This document shows, piece by piece, positions 34,748 through 44,460 of a stretch of 64,000 nt of DNA. The first letter of the stretch is position 1. The number at the start of each line of letters is the position of its first letter. This stretch comes from JBAXPV01 sp037132075 (GTDB lineage Bacteria; Bacteroidota; Bacteroidia; Bacteroidales; CAIXZF01), in assembly GCA_037132075.1 (NCBI GenBank), contig JBAXPV010000020.1, positions 5,784 through 69,783 on the forward strand, in the 5' to 3' direction. The position numbers and the translations under genes are program-made. The notes under the pieces are model-generated. The model worked only from the letters and a program-made list of their open reading frames with translations. It was not told the origin of the DNA and did not search any database.

Positions 34748-35914
34748 TTACGGCTTTTTGGGGATCATGTTTTTTTCCAGTCGTTGGATCTTCACATTGT
34801 TATAGTAGAAGTTAAGGATCTGATCGCTGCTATATCCAGTACGAGCCATCTGCAAGGCACCTTCCTGGCTTAAGCCAACGCCATGCCCGTATCCGTTTCC
34901 ATGAAAAGTGAGACTGTCAACATTGGGTTCAATACTAAAATAGGTTGATCGCAAGTCCAGGTCTATACGCAACGCTTTTAAGGCAATTCCCCCTGGAAAG
35001 ACAAGCTTCCTGTGTATTTGTGTGAATGTTATTGCACTGTCGCGCATTATTTTATTGTCAACAGGATAGTTATATTTTGATTTTAAAATGCTTAAAAAGT
35101 CTTCAGTCTTTATTTTTTTCTCCCATTTGGCTTTCGTCATTTTGGTACTAAAAGTATCGTTAATACCTTTTAAATAATTTTCTTTAAATGACCATACATC
35201 TTCTGCGCTTACGGTTTCTCCGCCGCTGTTGGCATGAAAAGCAGCAGAGATCAGGTTGCCGTATTGGTCCACGATTACTTTTCCCTTAGTGGCATCGCGT
35301 GCCAGTAAGACATCTGAATAACGCCCTCTTTCCTTATAATGCTGGCAATGAACCTGGTCGCAAAAGTTAAATCCTTCAGCCTCATGTTTTCTGAGATTTT
35401 TTACGGCGTAAGTTCTTGAAATCATACATTGTAGCTTGTAAAACTCGGTATTATGCGCATCACCGCCTTCTGATTCAACCACGCCGGCTACGTATTTTTC
35501 AAGTTCTATGTTATTGATAATCAATAGATCTCCATTCAAGATCTTTATAGTAAACGCCCCTTCATAATTTCGATCTTCAGCATTGGACTTAATGTTTAAG
35601 ATAGGTTGTGGTCCTTTGGGTGTCAAGCTTATGTTATTAAATGACCCGTATATTTTTCCTGATTTCTCCAGCTTGATTTGGCCATTCTCCAATTTCAGTG
35701 TGCATTTTGAACTGGTTTTAAGGCTACCCAGGGCTTTGTTCCCGGATTTCATGTTGTAAATCCCGGAAACAGCGCATAGGTTGACTGCCTTTATTTGCTT
35801 TCCGCTAAAGAGTCTGACTTTCAGAGGCACTGACTGGCAATTAGCCAAATCAGGGAAAAGGATTAGAATAATTATAAGAATAGCAGCAGAAAGAGTTCTG
35901 TTAAAAGTTGGCAT
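34748..35914 (-). CDS. SpoIID/LytB-domain protein
   Basis: 388 residues with an N-terminal signal or anchor (LSAAILIIILILFPDLANC). The SpoIID region spans about 130-370: YVAGVVESEGGDAHNTEFYK with the conserved Glu, QCMISRTYAVKNL, DQVHCQHYKERG, SAAFHANSGGETVSAEDVW, and GNGYGHGVGLSQEGALQMA at the C-terminus. SpoIID is a peptidoglycan lytic transglycosylase acting on denuded glycan strands; non-sporulating bacteria have homologues for wall remodelling. The catalytic Glu is present. Located 13 nt after lpxB on the same strand. Confidence 0.9.
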   Translation of the reverse strand: MPTFNRTLSAAILIIILILFPDLANCQSVPLKVRLFSGKQIKAVNLCAVSGIYNMKSGNKALGSLKTSSKCTLKLENGQIKLEKSGKIYGSFNNISLTPKGPQPILNIKSNAEDRNYEGAFTIKILNGDLLIINNIELEKYVAGVVESEGGDAHNTEFYKLQCMISRTYAVKNLRKHEAEGFNFCDQVHCQHYKERGRYSDVLLARDATKGKVIVDQYGNLISAAFHANSGGETVSAEDVWSFKENYLKGINDTFSTKMTKAKWEKKIKTEDFLSILKSKYNYPVDNKIMRDSAITFTQIHRKLVFPGGIALKALRIDLDLRSTYFSIEPNVDSLTFHGNGYGHGVGLSQEGALQMARTGYSSDQILNFYYNNVKIQRLEKNMIPKKP

Positions 35915-35927
35915 GCAAAATAATAGG

Positions 35928-37061
35928 CTAGGTATGTTTTACTGCGGATTTGAGGTAGTGCAGGATGAGCTCCGCAGTTCGGGCTGAAGCGCCGGGCCCT
36001 CCCAGTTTCTTTTTAAGCAATTCATAATCATCTGCCAAATGACTCCTTACATCTTGATCATATAAAAGCTTATGGATGTTCTCTTTGAGATTCTCAGGGC
36101 TCAGGTCGTTCTGGATCAATTCGGTGACGATTTCCCTGTCGAGTACGAGATTAGGCAGGCCAATATATTTCACATTAACAATTCTACGGGCAATGGCAAA
36201 TGAAATCGGGCTTCCTTTATAGCAGATCACCTGGGGGACATTCAATAAGGCTGCTTCCAGGGAGGCCGTTCCTGATGTTACCGCTGCGGCATCACAATTC
36301 TGAAGAAGATCGTAGGTGCTGTTATAAATCACTTTCAGCGGGTGACCGTCGCTATATTTCTCGTATAATGCAGGTTCGTTAACGGTCATGCCAGCTACTA
36401 CTGCCTGGAAATCTGGGAAATGAGTCATTGCCTGCAGCATGATGGGTAAAATCTTGCTGATTTCTTGTTTGCGACTACCCGGCAACAAGGCGATGATTTT
36501 TCTGTCGTCCAATCGATGTTTGGTACGGAAAGCCACAGAATCGTTTTTCTCATGGCTGCCATCCAGGGCATCCAGTAGGGGATGCCCTACAAAATCAACA
36601 TCATAGTGATACTCTTTGTAAAATTTTTTTTCAAAAGGAAGGATCACAAACAAGCGGTCAACATCCCGGACAATATTTTTAATCCTTGATTTTTTCCAGG
36701 CCCAGACCTGGGGCGAGATATAATAAAATACTTTAATCCCTTGTTTATGGCAGAATTCAGCAATTCTCAGGTTGAATCCGGGATAATCCACCAGTATGAC
36801 AGCATCGGGTCGCCAAACCATGATGTCCTTTCGGCAAAAGTCGAGGTTGCCTATGATTTTCCTGATGTTTAAGGCAACTTCCAGGAAACCCATGAAGGCG
36901 AGATCGCGGTAGTGTTTCATGAGATTTCCGCCTTGTCCCTGCATTTTATCACCGCCCCAGCAACGGAACTCAGCGTGTTCATCCCGTGCCCGGATCTCTT
37001 TCATAAGATTGGCAGCGTGAAGGTCACCTGATGCCTCGCCGGCGATGATATAATATTTCAT
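35928..37061 (-). CDS. lpxB: Lipid-A-disaccharide synthase
   Basis: 377 residues. GEASGD at residues 8-13 is the LpxB signature; also HPLLDALDGS, ALLPGSRKQEISKILPIM and CDAAAVTSGTASLEAALLNVP with the donor-binding GT-B region. The enzyme condenses UDP-2,3-diacylglucosamine with 2,3-diacylglucosamine-1-phosphate at the cytoplasmic side of the inner membrane. Full length. Together with surE and the small membrane protein upstream it forms a compact minus-strand run. Confidence 0.95.
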   Translation of the reverse strand: MKYYIIAGEASGDLHAANLMKEIRARDEHAEFRCWGGDKMQGQGGNLMKHYRDLAFMGFLEVALNIRKIIGNLDFCRKDIMVWRPDAVILVDYPGFNLRIAEFCHKQGIKVFYYISPQVWAWKKSRIKNIVRDVDRLFVILPFEKKFYKEYHYDVDFVGHPLLDALDGSHEKNDSVAFRTKHRLDDRKIIALLPGSRKQEISKILPIMLQAMTHFPDFQAVVAGMTVNEPALYEKYSDGHPLKVIYNSTYDLLQNCDAAAVTSGTASLEAALLNVPQVICYKGSPISFAIARRIVNVKYIGLPNLVLDREIVTELIQNDLSPENLKENIHKLLYDQDVRSHLADDYELLKKKLGGPGASARTAELILHYLKSAVKHT

Positions 37062-37070
37062 ATGAGCAGT

Positions 37071-37397
37071 TTACAAAGGTATGATGAGACCGGGTAATTG
37101 AATCGATGCAATATAATTCCTGGCCAGGAAAAAAAGCATGATATAAATAAACGTGAGGGCAACAAGACCTCCACCGGTATGTTCCAGTTTCTTACGGCTC
37201 ATTGCCTGCCTGATCAGGAGGAAATTGGGTGCGATACTCAATAGAATCAGTCCGTTCAGGTTGATAAAAGGTTTCAGTGGGAATATTTTCCAAACCAGGA
37301 AAACAATCATGTAAAATACTGGATATACGATGATGGGGGCAATGAAGCCGATCAGCATACCGTATTTCGCATCGTCTTTATTAAATATGGTTTTCAA
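37071..37397 (-). CDS. Small membrane protein between surE and lpxB
   Basis: 108 residues from TTG 37397, overlapping the 3' end of surE by 17 nt. Three or four hydrophobic segments (MLIGFIAPIIVYPVFYMIVF, LNGLILLSIAPNFLLI, LVALTFIYIMLFFLA) with a short basic loop (RQAMSRKKLEH). No known domain. Its place between surE and lpxB suggests an envelope role. Confidence 0.7.
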   Translation of the reverse strand: MKTIFNKDDAKYGMLIGFIAPIIVYPVFYMIVFLVWKIFPLKPFINLNGLILLSIAPNFLLIRQAMSRKKLEHTGGGLVALTFIYIMLFFLARNYIASIQLPGLIIPL

Positions 37398-38151
37398 GGT
37401 CTTTTAATGTTGGGATGAGGTTATGTGCGGTGAGGTCAAGTTGAATTGGTACTACAGAAATATAATGATTGTCGAGCGCCCATTCATCGGTGTCGGTGCC
37501 ATGGTCGAGGCTTTGGAAGGAGCCGGCAAGCCAGTAATAAGGTCGGTTGTGCGGATCGCGTCTTTCTTCCAGCACTTCTTCCCAGTAACCCTTTCCCATT
37601 CTACAAACCATGATTCCCCTGATTTCCCCGGAATTTATTGATGGGATGTTGACATTCAGGCAGGTATGAGGGGCCAGTCCTTGTTTTAGAACATGCTCAG
37701 TAATTTTCCGGATATATGGAATTGAATGACTGAAATCCGCATTATGACTGTGGTCGAGTAATGAAAAGCCGATGGAAGGAATGCCGCTCATGGCACCTTC
37801 CAGGGTAGCGCCCATCGTTCCTGAATACAGAATGTTGATTCCGGCGTTGGAGCCATGGTTGATTCCGGAGACGATGAGGTCAGGTTTCTGTTTTAACACC
37901 ACTTTTAGTCCAAGTTTTACCGTGTCAGCAGGGGTTCCATTGCTGGAATATTCCTCATAATCAGGCTCTATAAGGATTTTCTTCACCCGTAATGGGCTGG
38001 CAGTAGTGACAGCATGGCCCATGCCCGACTGCGCTTTGTCAGGGGCCACCACGACCACACGCCCGAACTCGCGCATCAGCTCGATGAGGTAGCGCAATCC
38101 TTTGGCATGAATGCCGTCGTCATTCGTTATAAAGATCAGAGGTTTCTCCAT
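37381..38151 (-). CDS. surE: 5'/3'-nucleotidase SurE
   Basis: 256 residues. The metal site ITNDDGIHAKGL has D11 and D12; VVVVAPDKAQSGMGHAVT, SSNGTPADTVKLGL and DLIVSGINHGSNAGINILYSG follow, all SurE signatures. The enzyme removes phosphate from nucleoside monophosphates and short polyphosphate. It starts the run surE, small membrane protein, lpxB, spoIID-like. Confidence 0.95.
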   Translation of the reverse strand: MEKPLIFITNDDGIHAKGLRYLIELMREFGRVVVVAPDKAQSGMGHAVTTASPLRVKKILIEPDYEEYSSNGTPADTVKLGLKVVLKQKPDLIVSGINHGSNAGINILYSGTMGATLEGAMSGIPSIGFSLLDHSHNADFSHSIPYIRKITEHVLKQGLAPHTCLNVNIPSINSGEIRGIMVCRMGKGYWEEVLEERRDPHNRPYYWLAGSFQSLDHGTDTDEWALDNHYISVVPIQLDLTAHNLIPTLKDLENHI

Positions 38152-38168
38152 ATATTTCTTGGAATGCT

Positions 38169-38176
38169 CAAAAGTA
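38169..38176 (-). promoter_or_regulatory. Bacteroidetes -7 element (TACTTTTG) for surE
   Basis: Minus-strand TACTTTTG is an exact TAnnTTTG match ending 17 nt before the surE ATG. No clear -33 TTG at the usual distance. Confidence 0.45.
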
Positions 38177-38229
38177 CATAAAAGAGGCGAGGAAAAGCTG
38201 AATTTCGGAAAGCTTTCAGTATCGGGATG

Positions 38230-38826
38230 TCACAGATTTGTTATTTCATCCTTGCTCCCAGTTGGCATCTCAGCTACTCCTGCAGTAATAATAAACTTCA
38301 TCAAATCAGTGGAGGCTCCCTGGACAGGGATGATACTTTTTACCGGTGCTATAAAAAGCATCCCAGCAAAGTTATAAGAATCAGGAAAATAGACTGAGAC
38401 ATAGCTGTTGTCGAGTCCAAGGTGACTCAGGTCGCGTGAGGTGACAAAACCAATGCGCATGAGTTCTGAGTTTTCGTAGATCTTGACAAGAACGGGTTCG
38501 GTGAATTTTTTCTTCTCTCCCATAAAAGCCTCCAGGAAATCTTTGATGGATGTATAAATGATCTTCACCAGGGGGGCTTTGCTCAACAAATCATCCAATA
38601 AGCCGAGGATAGGCGATACCAGGATAGAAGACCCAATTAAGCCAACGATAAAAATGACTCCAAGCGTGGCAAGTAAGCCGAGCCCTGGTATTTTAAAGGG
38701 GAAAAGCCCATCGATGACAATAAATGTCTTATAAAAAACAATCCCGGTAACAACCAATGGGGCCAGGTAAAGCAATCCCCGCAGGAAATAGCGGGCAATC
38801 CTGAGCATGATATTTTTTAAAAACAT
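38230..38826 (-). CDS. DUF502 family membrane protein
   Basis: 198 residues from ATG 38826; ATG 38808 (MLRIARYFLRGLLYLAP) is an equally good start. Two transmembrane segments (GLLYLAPLVVTGIVFYKTFI and LLATLGVIFIVGLIGSSIL) and the family stretch KIIYTSIKDFLEAFMGEKKKF, then a beta-rich soluble part (VLVKIYENSELMRIGFVTS, YVSVYFPDSYNFAGMLFIAP). The family has no defined function. It follows maf by 13 nt. Confidence 0.88.
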   Translation of the reverse strand: MFLKNIMLRIARYFLRGLLYLAPLVVTGIVFYKTFIVIDGLFPFKIPGLGLLATLGVIFIVGLIGSSILVSPILGLLDDLLSKAPLVKIIYTSIKDFLEAFMGEKKKFTEPVLVKIYENSELMRIGFVTSRDLSHLGLDNSYVSVYFPDSYNFAGMLFIAPVKSIIPVQGASTDLMKFIITAGVAEMPTGSKDEITNL

Positions 38827-38839
38827 GATTATGATTATT

Positions 38840-39433
38840 TTATGTTAACAGAAATTTCTCCAGTTCTTCGTAAAACCGATGGGTCGGGAAACCCATCACA
38901 TTGAAAAACGATCCGACGATTTTCTCAACAGCAACATAACCAATCCATTCCTGCACGCCATAGGCGCCGGCTTTGTCGTAAGGCTGGCAATGTTCAATAT
39001 AAGCCTGTATTTGTGTCGTAGTGATTTCCTTAAACCAAACCTCTGAGCGGTCGACAAAACAGTGCCGCCGCCCCCTGGTTCTTAGGCAGATTCCAGTGTA
39101 AACCTCATGCATACTTCCCGAAAGCAGGTGGAGGATACGTTCTGCATCTGCCACGTTTTCGGGCTTTCCAAGAAGTTGTCCCTGGTGCCAGACTATGGTG
39201 TCGGCGGTGATAAGGACGTCGTTGGTATTCAATTCTTCTTCTGCAAATGCATTCGACTTCAACTCACAGAGATACAAAGCAATGTCAGCTGCTTTTAAAT
39301 CAGATGGGTAAGTTTCATCAACGTTTCTTATTGTAACGGTAAAATCAAAACCAAGTTCTTTTAATAGAAACTGTCGGCGCGGAGAGCCTGATGCCAGGAT
39401 ATAATTTTCCTTTTTGAGGTGTTCGGGTAACAT
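38840..39433 (-). CDS. maf: Maf-like nucleotide pyrophosphatase
   Basis: 197 residues from ATG 39433 (MLPEHLKKENYILASGSPRR); the in-frame TTG at 39448 is not needed. The Maf signature LASGSPRRQFLLKELG is at the N-terminus, followed by VLITADTIVWHQGQLLGKP and YDKAGAYGVQEWIGYVAVEK, with the acidic catalytic residues in place. Maf proteins hydrolyse non-canonical or modified nucleoside triphosphates (dTTP/UTP type) to monophosphates. It sits between kdsC and DUF502. Confidence 0.93.
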   Translation of the reverse strand: MLPEHLKKENYILASGSPRRQFLLKELGFDFTVTIRNVDETYPSDLKAADIALYLCELKSNAFAEEELNTNDVLITADTIVWHQGQLLGKPENVADAERILHLLSGSMHEVYTGICLRTRGRRHCFVDRSEVWFKEITTTQIQAYIEHCQPYDKAGAYGVQEWIGYVAVEKIVGSFFNVMGFPTHRFYEELEKFLLT

Positions 39434-39459
39434 CGTTTTCTTATACAATAAAAGATTAT

Positions 39460-39981
39460 CTACCAGAGGAATGACTGTTCATTAAACCATTTTCCCTGGA
39501 CCTTCATAACTTGCTCGAGTATTTCACGGGCACAGCCTTGTCCTCCATTCTGAAAGGAGATATAGCTTGCCACCGCTTTGATCTCTTCGGCTGCATCGGC
39601 AGGGCAGGTGGATATGCCGACTTCTTTCATTAAAGGGTAATCGGGAATGTCATCCCCCATAAAAAGGATCTCTTCAGGCTTTAGGTTGTGTGTTGCCACA
39701 TATTCTTTATACATCTTGAGTTTGTCACGCACTTCCAGGAATACGTCAGTGACGCCGAGCGGAGCCATTCGGTTTTTTACGCTATGAGATTTCCCTCCGG
39801 AGATGATAGCGATACGGAAACCCATTTCCACGGCATGTTTCATGGCATAGCCGTCTTTGACATTAGCGGTGCGTAACAATTCCCCGTCGGGATTGATCAG
39901 GACAGTGCCGCCTGTGAGAACACCGTCATAATCGAAGATTATGGTCGTGATATGTTTCAGTTTCTCTTTATAATTACTCAT
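39460..39981 (-). CDS. kdsC: KdsC-like HAD phosphatase
   Basis: 173 residues, the standard length of 3-deoxy-D-manno-octulosonate-8-phosphate phosphatase. HAD motif I is FDYDGVLTGG (nucleophile D17, acid D19), IAIISGGKS is motif II, and GDDIPDYPLM is motif IV. No cap domain, as in the tetrameric C0 class. KdsC makes free Kdo for the LPS core, consistent with lpxB nearby. Related sugar phosphatases cannot be excluded by sequence alone. Confidence 0.88.
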   Translation of the reverse strand: MSNYKEKLKHITTIIFDYDGVLTGGTVLINPDGELLRTANVKDGYAMKHAVEMGFRIAIISGGKSHSVKNRMAPLGVTDVFLEVRDKLKMYKEYVATHNLKPEEILFMGDDIPDYPLMKEVGISTCPADAAEEIKAVASYISFQNGGQGCAREILEQVMKVQGKWFNEQSFLW

Positions 39982-40002
39982 GAATCAGTAGTTTAAAAGG
40001 GA

Positions 40003-40803
40003 TCACAATTCCCCTGTGGGTGTTTTTAAAGGATGATAACGCTGCAAGATCTCATGGGTGATCAGGTCATAGATTTTTAATATTTCAGGAGTCTGTTTCA
40101 GCAGGGCTTCTTGTCGTTTAATAATCTCATAATCAGCTCTTGCTGCAGGCCCGGTCTGCCCTATTTTCGGGCTTAAACGGCTGGCTTTTCGGGCCGTCTC
40201 AAGTATTATTGGATGTAAAATTTCGAAACTAATTCCTTGTTGTTGTAAAAGATCTTCTGCGACAGAATACAAGTAGTTGCTAAAATTGCATGCGATTACA
40301 GCGCATAAATGAGCTACGTTTCTATCGCTGCCTTTCATGAGGCTGAAATTGCCAGAAATGCTTTGAGCCATGAACTGAAGCATGCCGTTGTCTTCCTCCA
40401 GGCTTGTCTCGATAAGGATAGGAATGCCCTTAAAGTCAATGTGTTCTGAAAGGGAGAATGTTTGCAATGGATAAAACACGCCGAGCCTTGACGACAGGTC
40501 GCCAAAAATATCCATGGCTGTTGAGCCTGAGCTATGGCAAACTAATTTCCCGTTCAGTTGAGGCAATGCTGGCAATATTCTTAGATCTTCCTCCGAAATG
40601 CAAAACAAATAGACATCAGCATCATCACTCAGCATCAGTACATTATCAATGAATCTTGCCTGGAGTTGTTCAGCCAAAGGGATGGCTCGGTCAGCAGAAC
40701 GGCTACAGACATCGACAACAACATAAGCAGCTTCGTGAAATGCCAGTGCAAGCTGGGTGCCCAGATTGCCGGTACCAATAATGCTAAGCCTTGGCTTTGT
40801 CAT
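40003..40803 (-). CDS. DUF2520/Rossmann-like NADP-binding protein
   Basis: 266 residues. The Rossmann motif GTGNLGTQLALAF at residues 10-22 is followed by VVDVCSRSADRAIPLAEQL, VYLFCISEEDLRILP, LVCHSSGSTAMDIFG and GVFYPLQTFSLSEHIDF, as in ketopantoate-reductase-like DUF2520 proteins. The helical C-terminal domain is the DUF2520 dimerisation part (HLCAVIACNFSNYLYSVAED). The substrate is unknown. It overlaps the end of the ccmF-like gene by 20 nt and precedes kdsC by 21 nt. Confidence 0.87.
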   Translation of the reverse strand: MTKPRLSIIGTGNLGTQLALAFHEAAYVVVDVCSRSADRAIPLAEQLQARFIDNVLMLSDDADVYLFCISEEDLRILPALPQLNGKLVCHSSGSTAMDIFGDLSSRLGVFYPLQTFSLSEHIDFKGIPILIETSLEEDNGMLQFMAQSISGNFSLMKGSDRNVAHLCAVIACNFSNYLYSVAEDLLQQQGISFEILHPIILETARKASRLSPKIGQTGPAARADYEIIKRQEALLKQTPEILKIYDLITHEILQRYHPLKTPTGEL

Positions 40804-43150
40804 TTTTTAATCTCTTGTAAAGAACCAGTAAAAACCCAAGGAATATCAATCCAGCTCCCAGCCATAGGACCAGGATAAATGGGAACATCATGACTTTGAC
40901 AACGATTAAAGCCTGGTTTTTCTCATAGAATTTCATCACCAGGCCTTTCGTGTTTTCTGAAACGTTACTGATCCGGCAAACCAGGCTACTGTCGGGGGGC
41001 ATCCCATCGCTATAAGTAACATTCTGACCTACAAGTCTGAAGCCGAGGTTGAGGTCAGTCCATGAACCAGCTGTCTTTACTTTAAGCAGGGCATCTATCT
41101 TCGCATCAGGCCCGTGGCTGAAGTCCATACTAGCCGTTACTGTATCAAGTTTCAACGTATTTCCCTTCAAGACAAGACTATCACCCATGTCCATCTGTTT
41201 TTCCCGTATCATGGTGAAGCCTGGGATATCTGACTGGCTGACCTCAGGAGCAAAGACGATATAACCATAGATATCCTTGGTAAGTAAAGTCCGGGTGTCA
41301 GGTTGAAAGACATTTCCCATATTACTGTTGAGCAAAACAGAAGGATATAAAGAAAAACTAGGCATGTCTTTTCCTTTTTTATAGAAATTGAGTTGATAGA
41401 TCAGGTATTTCCCTTCTGCTTTGAAATCAACATACTTCACTTGATAAGGTCCCATATCTGCCATAACGCCTTTGTAAAGCATCTGGTTTTCGGCCATGGC
41501 CCCTGTATTCATCGGGCTGTCCATCTGAAAGTGAGAAATAACGTTGTTGTTGGAAAATGTCAACAAAACACCCAGAAGGAATAAGTTTATGCCAAAATGA
41601 GCAATCCATGGACCGATACCCCCATGTTTCTGAATTTTCCTGATGATACCCTGGCAGGAGGAAACCAGTCCAAACACCAGGAAGACAAGGAAAAGATAAT
41701 GAAGCGGGTTTGAAAATGGGTAGATAAAAACAAATAGAATAGCCATCCCAATTCCGGCACCAAAGGCGGGTAAGGTTTTATGCCATAGCTTGTTCACCGG
41801 AACATCTCCGAATTTCAGGCTTTGCGAGAAGCCGATGAAAAAGGCAATGAGCAGGGCATAGGGCATCTGCCAGGCGTTGTAATAGCCAATATTATTGGTT
41901 GGAGGCGCTAGATTAGTCCCAAGAAGCGTGTTGATTACCGGGATAGAGGTCGTGATGATGATCTGGAAGGCAGAAAGCACCAGGACCAGCGCTCCAATAA
42001 ACATCCAGAATTCGCGGGAAAGCAGGTTTTCAGAATTGTTTTCGTCAAATTTCGGACGTCGGACAATGAATGTGATTATTGAAAGCAAGAGGAAGACCAA
42101 CATATACACCACCAATGGCGTTGTACGGCCCTCTTCCCCAAAAGCATGGGCGGAGGTGTCCTTCAGGACACCGCTGCGGGTCAGGTAACTGGCGTACAAG
42201 ACAAGGAAATAGGCCAGGGAAATGAATATTGCAGCCCAGCTAATGTTTTGAGGTTTCTTTCTGGAAATCAGCAGGGTGTGCAGTGTTGCCACCGAAGCCA
42301 GCCAGGGTACCAGAGATGCATTTTCCACAGGATCCCATGCCCAGAACCCTCCAAAAGTCAGGGAGACATAAGCCCAGGCACCGCCGAGGATAATGCCGAG
42401 TCCAAGGACAAAACCAGTGAAATTCAGCCAGGGTAAGGCTGGACTGCGCCATCCTTCATAATCACGGTTCCAGTATCCTGCCATGGCATAGGAAAATGGT
42501 ATCAGGACTGAAGAATAGCCAAGGAAAAGGATAGGAGGGTGGATCACCATCCAGTAATTCATCAGGAGTGGGTTCATCCCATTACCATCTACAATCATCT
42601 TGATGTAATCCGGATTCTGGAATACGGGATTACTCAGGTTTGCGCTGAGTTCACGCATAAGAATGAATGGGTCAAGGCCAATAGTGATCGAACCTAATTT
42701 GATTCCTGCGATCATAAACATCAGCATAAACTGCGATAGTGAGACCCAAAAAAGTGTAGGAGATTCCCATTTTTTGTTCCTGTTGATCAGGAAAAGACCC
42801 AGAAAAGACTGCCAGAATGCCCAAAGCATAAAGCTCCCTTCCTGGCCAGCCCAGAAACTGGAAATCAAATAATGAAGTGGAAGTTCACGGGCAGAATAGC
42901 GCCAGACGTAGTCATATTCAAAGTGATGGGTGAAAATCAGGCTGTATAAACAGGAAATTGCCAGGACCAGGAAGGTAAAATGGCTGAGGTAGAAAATGCG
43001 TGCCAGAGTTTTGAGCATATTTGCTCCCTCATTGCGCGACGACATATAAAAAAACAAGGTGGCCAGAAAAGCACTGAAAATGGAGACAAGTAAGGAAATA
43101 TGACCCAACTGACCCGTCCAGAGATTTTCGCCGATATATCGTATGTTCAT
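40784..43150 (-). CDS. CcmF/CcsA-family cytochrome c haem lyase component
   Basis: 788 residues, many transmembrane segments. The WWD haem-handling domain is clear: FGGFWAWDPVENASLVPWL, with conserved His in NYWMVIHPPILFLGYSS and in SVATLHTLLIS. The C-terminal periplasmic domain (about 560-760, from ENQMLYKGVMADMGPYQVKY) is as in CcmF proteins. CcmF passes haem to apocytochromes c at the outer face of the inner membrane. This matters locally, because cytochromes c are encoded at 57.3 and 61.3 kb. It is the first gene of a five-gene minus-strand run. Confidence 0.88.
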   Translation of the reverse strand: MNIRYIGENLWTGQLGHISLLVSIFSAFLATLFFYMSSRNEGANMLKTLARIFYLSHFTFLVLAISCLYSLIFTHHFEYDYVWRYSARELPLHYLISSFWAGQEGSFMLWAFWQSFLGLFLINRNKKWESPTLFWVSLSQFMLMFMIAGIKLGSITIGLDPFILMRELSANLSNPVFQNPDYIKMIVDGNGMNPLLMNYWMVIHPPILFLGYSSVLIPFSYAMAGYWNRDYEGWRSPALPWLNFTGFVLGLGIILGGAWAYVSLTFGGFWAWDPVENASLVPWLASVATLHTLLISRKKPQNISWAAIFISLAYFLVLYASYLTRSGVLKDTSAHAFGEEGRTTPLVVYMLVFLLLSIITFIVRRPKFDENNSENLLSREFWMFIGALVLVLSAFQIIITTSIPVINTLLGTNLAPPTNNIGYYNAWQMPYALLIAFFIGFSQSLKFGDVPVNKLWHKTLPAFGAGIGMAILFVFIYPFSNPLHYLFLVFLVFGLVSSCQGIIRKIQKHGGIGPWIAHFGINLFLLGVLLTFSNNNVISHFQMDSPMNTGAMAENQMLYKGVMADMGPYQVKYVDFKAEGKYLIYQLNFYKKGKDMPSFSLYPSVLLNSNMGNVFQPDTRTLLTKDIYGYIVFAPEVSQSDIPGFTMIREKQMDMGDSLVLKGNTLKLDTVTASMDFSHGPDAKIDALLKVKTAGSWTDLNLGFRLVGQNVTYSDGMPPDSSLVCRISNVSENTKGLVMKFYEKNQALIVVKVMMFPFILVLWLGAGLIFLGFLLVLYKRLKNDKAKA

Positions 43151-43234
43151 GTATGTTTTTTAGAAAAGGTGGAGAAATGATGTAATGATTTACAAATCAA
43201 TACTTTTATTTAGATTGGCTCTAATTAAGCACTG

Positions 43235-43242
43235 CAAAAATA
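43235..43242 (-). promoter_or_regulatory. Bacteroidetes -7 element (TATTTTTG) for the ccmF-like operon
   Basis: Minus-strand TATTTTTGCAGTGC includes a TAnnTTTG match 84 nt before the ATG. No -33 TTG at the usual distance. Confidence 0.35.
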
Positions 43243-43341
43243 AAGAAAATCAAGGGGATGGCAGTAATTATTATTTATTAACTTGCAGCTTAAAAAGAAG
43301 GTGCCGGATTTATTTTCATAATTAATAAGGGATAATTTCCA

Positions 43342-44460
43342 ATGACCATAAACATCAGGCAGGTAAAAAGCCGCAAGGAACTCAGGACGTTTATTCATTT
43401 GCCCGAATTCATCCATTGGGATCATAAGAATTGGCTTCCACCCATTTACGTCGATGAATGGAAATTCTTCAATCCTAAAAAGAATAGATCTTTCAGTCAT
43501 TGCAGTACAATTTTATTGTTGGCTTATAAGGAAAAAGAAGCAGTTGGCCGAATTATGGGCATTGTCAATCAGGCTTACAATGAGGGAAAAGGAGAGAAAA
43601 CCGCCCGTTTTGGTTTCCTGGAGTGTTACAATGATCCTGATATCTCACATACTTTAATTAGAGCCATTGAAGACTGGGCCTCTGAACAAGGAATGAATAA
43701 AGTGATCGGGCCTTACGGATTTTCCGACAAAGATCCTCAAGGCCTACAGATTGAAGGATTTGAAGAAGATCCCACCCTGGCTGCCCCTTGTAATGAGGAG
43801 TACCTGGTTAAATTGGTTGAAAAAGAGGGGTACGAGAAAGAGGTTGATTGCATGATGTATACCTCAATGATAATAAATGGGATCCCGGCAATATATACCA
43901 CAGTTTCACAAAGAATTCTTCAAAACATTGAATATCAGCTTGTTGAACCTAAGTCGAAAAAAGAACTAAAACCGTATATTATTCCGGTTCTTCAGATGTT
44001 GAACGAATCCTATTCTAATATTTACGGTTTCCTTCCTTTGGATGATCAAGAAATGAAAGAGTTTGCAGCGCGATATATGCCTGTACTTGACCCGCGCTTC
44101 GTCAAATTAATCTGTGTAGCGGGTGAAGTCATCGCTTTTATGATTGGTTTGCCTAGTCTGACAAGAGGAATCCAGGCCTGCAGGGGCTACTTATTCCCAT
44201 TTGGGATTTTAAAACTAATCAAAGAATCTAAAAAAACACGTCAACTTGACCTTATGCTGGGGGGTGTTAAGCCTTTATACCACAACAAGGGATTGCCGGT
44301 CCCCCTGGTTTTGAAAATGTTCGAATCCGCGGTGAAAGCTGGCTTTAAGAGAATTGATATCCACCTTGTTTTGGAAACAAATCTTAAGATGCGTGCTGAA
44401 CTCGACCGTGGCGGTGCTACAATACATAAGCGATTCAGAGTTTATAAAAAGTTCCTATGA
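43342..44460 (+). CDS. GNAT-like acyltransferase-fold protein
   Basis: 372 residues. The first 130 residues resemble an N-acyltransferase fold (FIHLPEFIHWDHKNWLPP, VGRIMGIVNQAYNE, ARFGFLECYNDP, then ALIRAIEDWASEQGM and VIGPYGFSDKDPQG), and the second half has another one (MLGGVKPLYHNKGLPVPLVL, KRIDIHLVLETN, FRVYKKF). Families of this shape are widespread in Bacteroidota without a tested activity. An amino-acyl or fatty-acyl transferase is inference. The stop overlaps the start of the ogt gene by 4 nt (ATGA). Confidence 0.65.
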   Translation: MTINIRQVKSRKELRTFIHLPEFIHWDHKNWLPPIYVDEWKFFNPKKNRSFSHCSTILLLAYKEKEAVGRIMGIVNQAYNEGKGEKTARFGFLECYNDPDISHTLIRAIEDWASEQGMNKVIGPYGFSDKDPQGLQIEGFEEDPTLAAPCNEEYLVKLVEKEGYEKEVDCMMYTSMIINGIPAIYTTVSQRILQNIEYQLVEPKSKKELKPYIIPVLQMLNESYSNIYGFLPLDDQEMKEFAARYMPVLDPRFVKLICVAGEVIAFMIGLPSLTRGIQACRGYLFPFGILKLIKESKKTRQLDLMLGGVKPLYHNKGLPVPLVLKMFESAVKAGFKRIDIHLVLETNLKMRAELDRGGATIHKRFRVYKKFL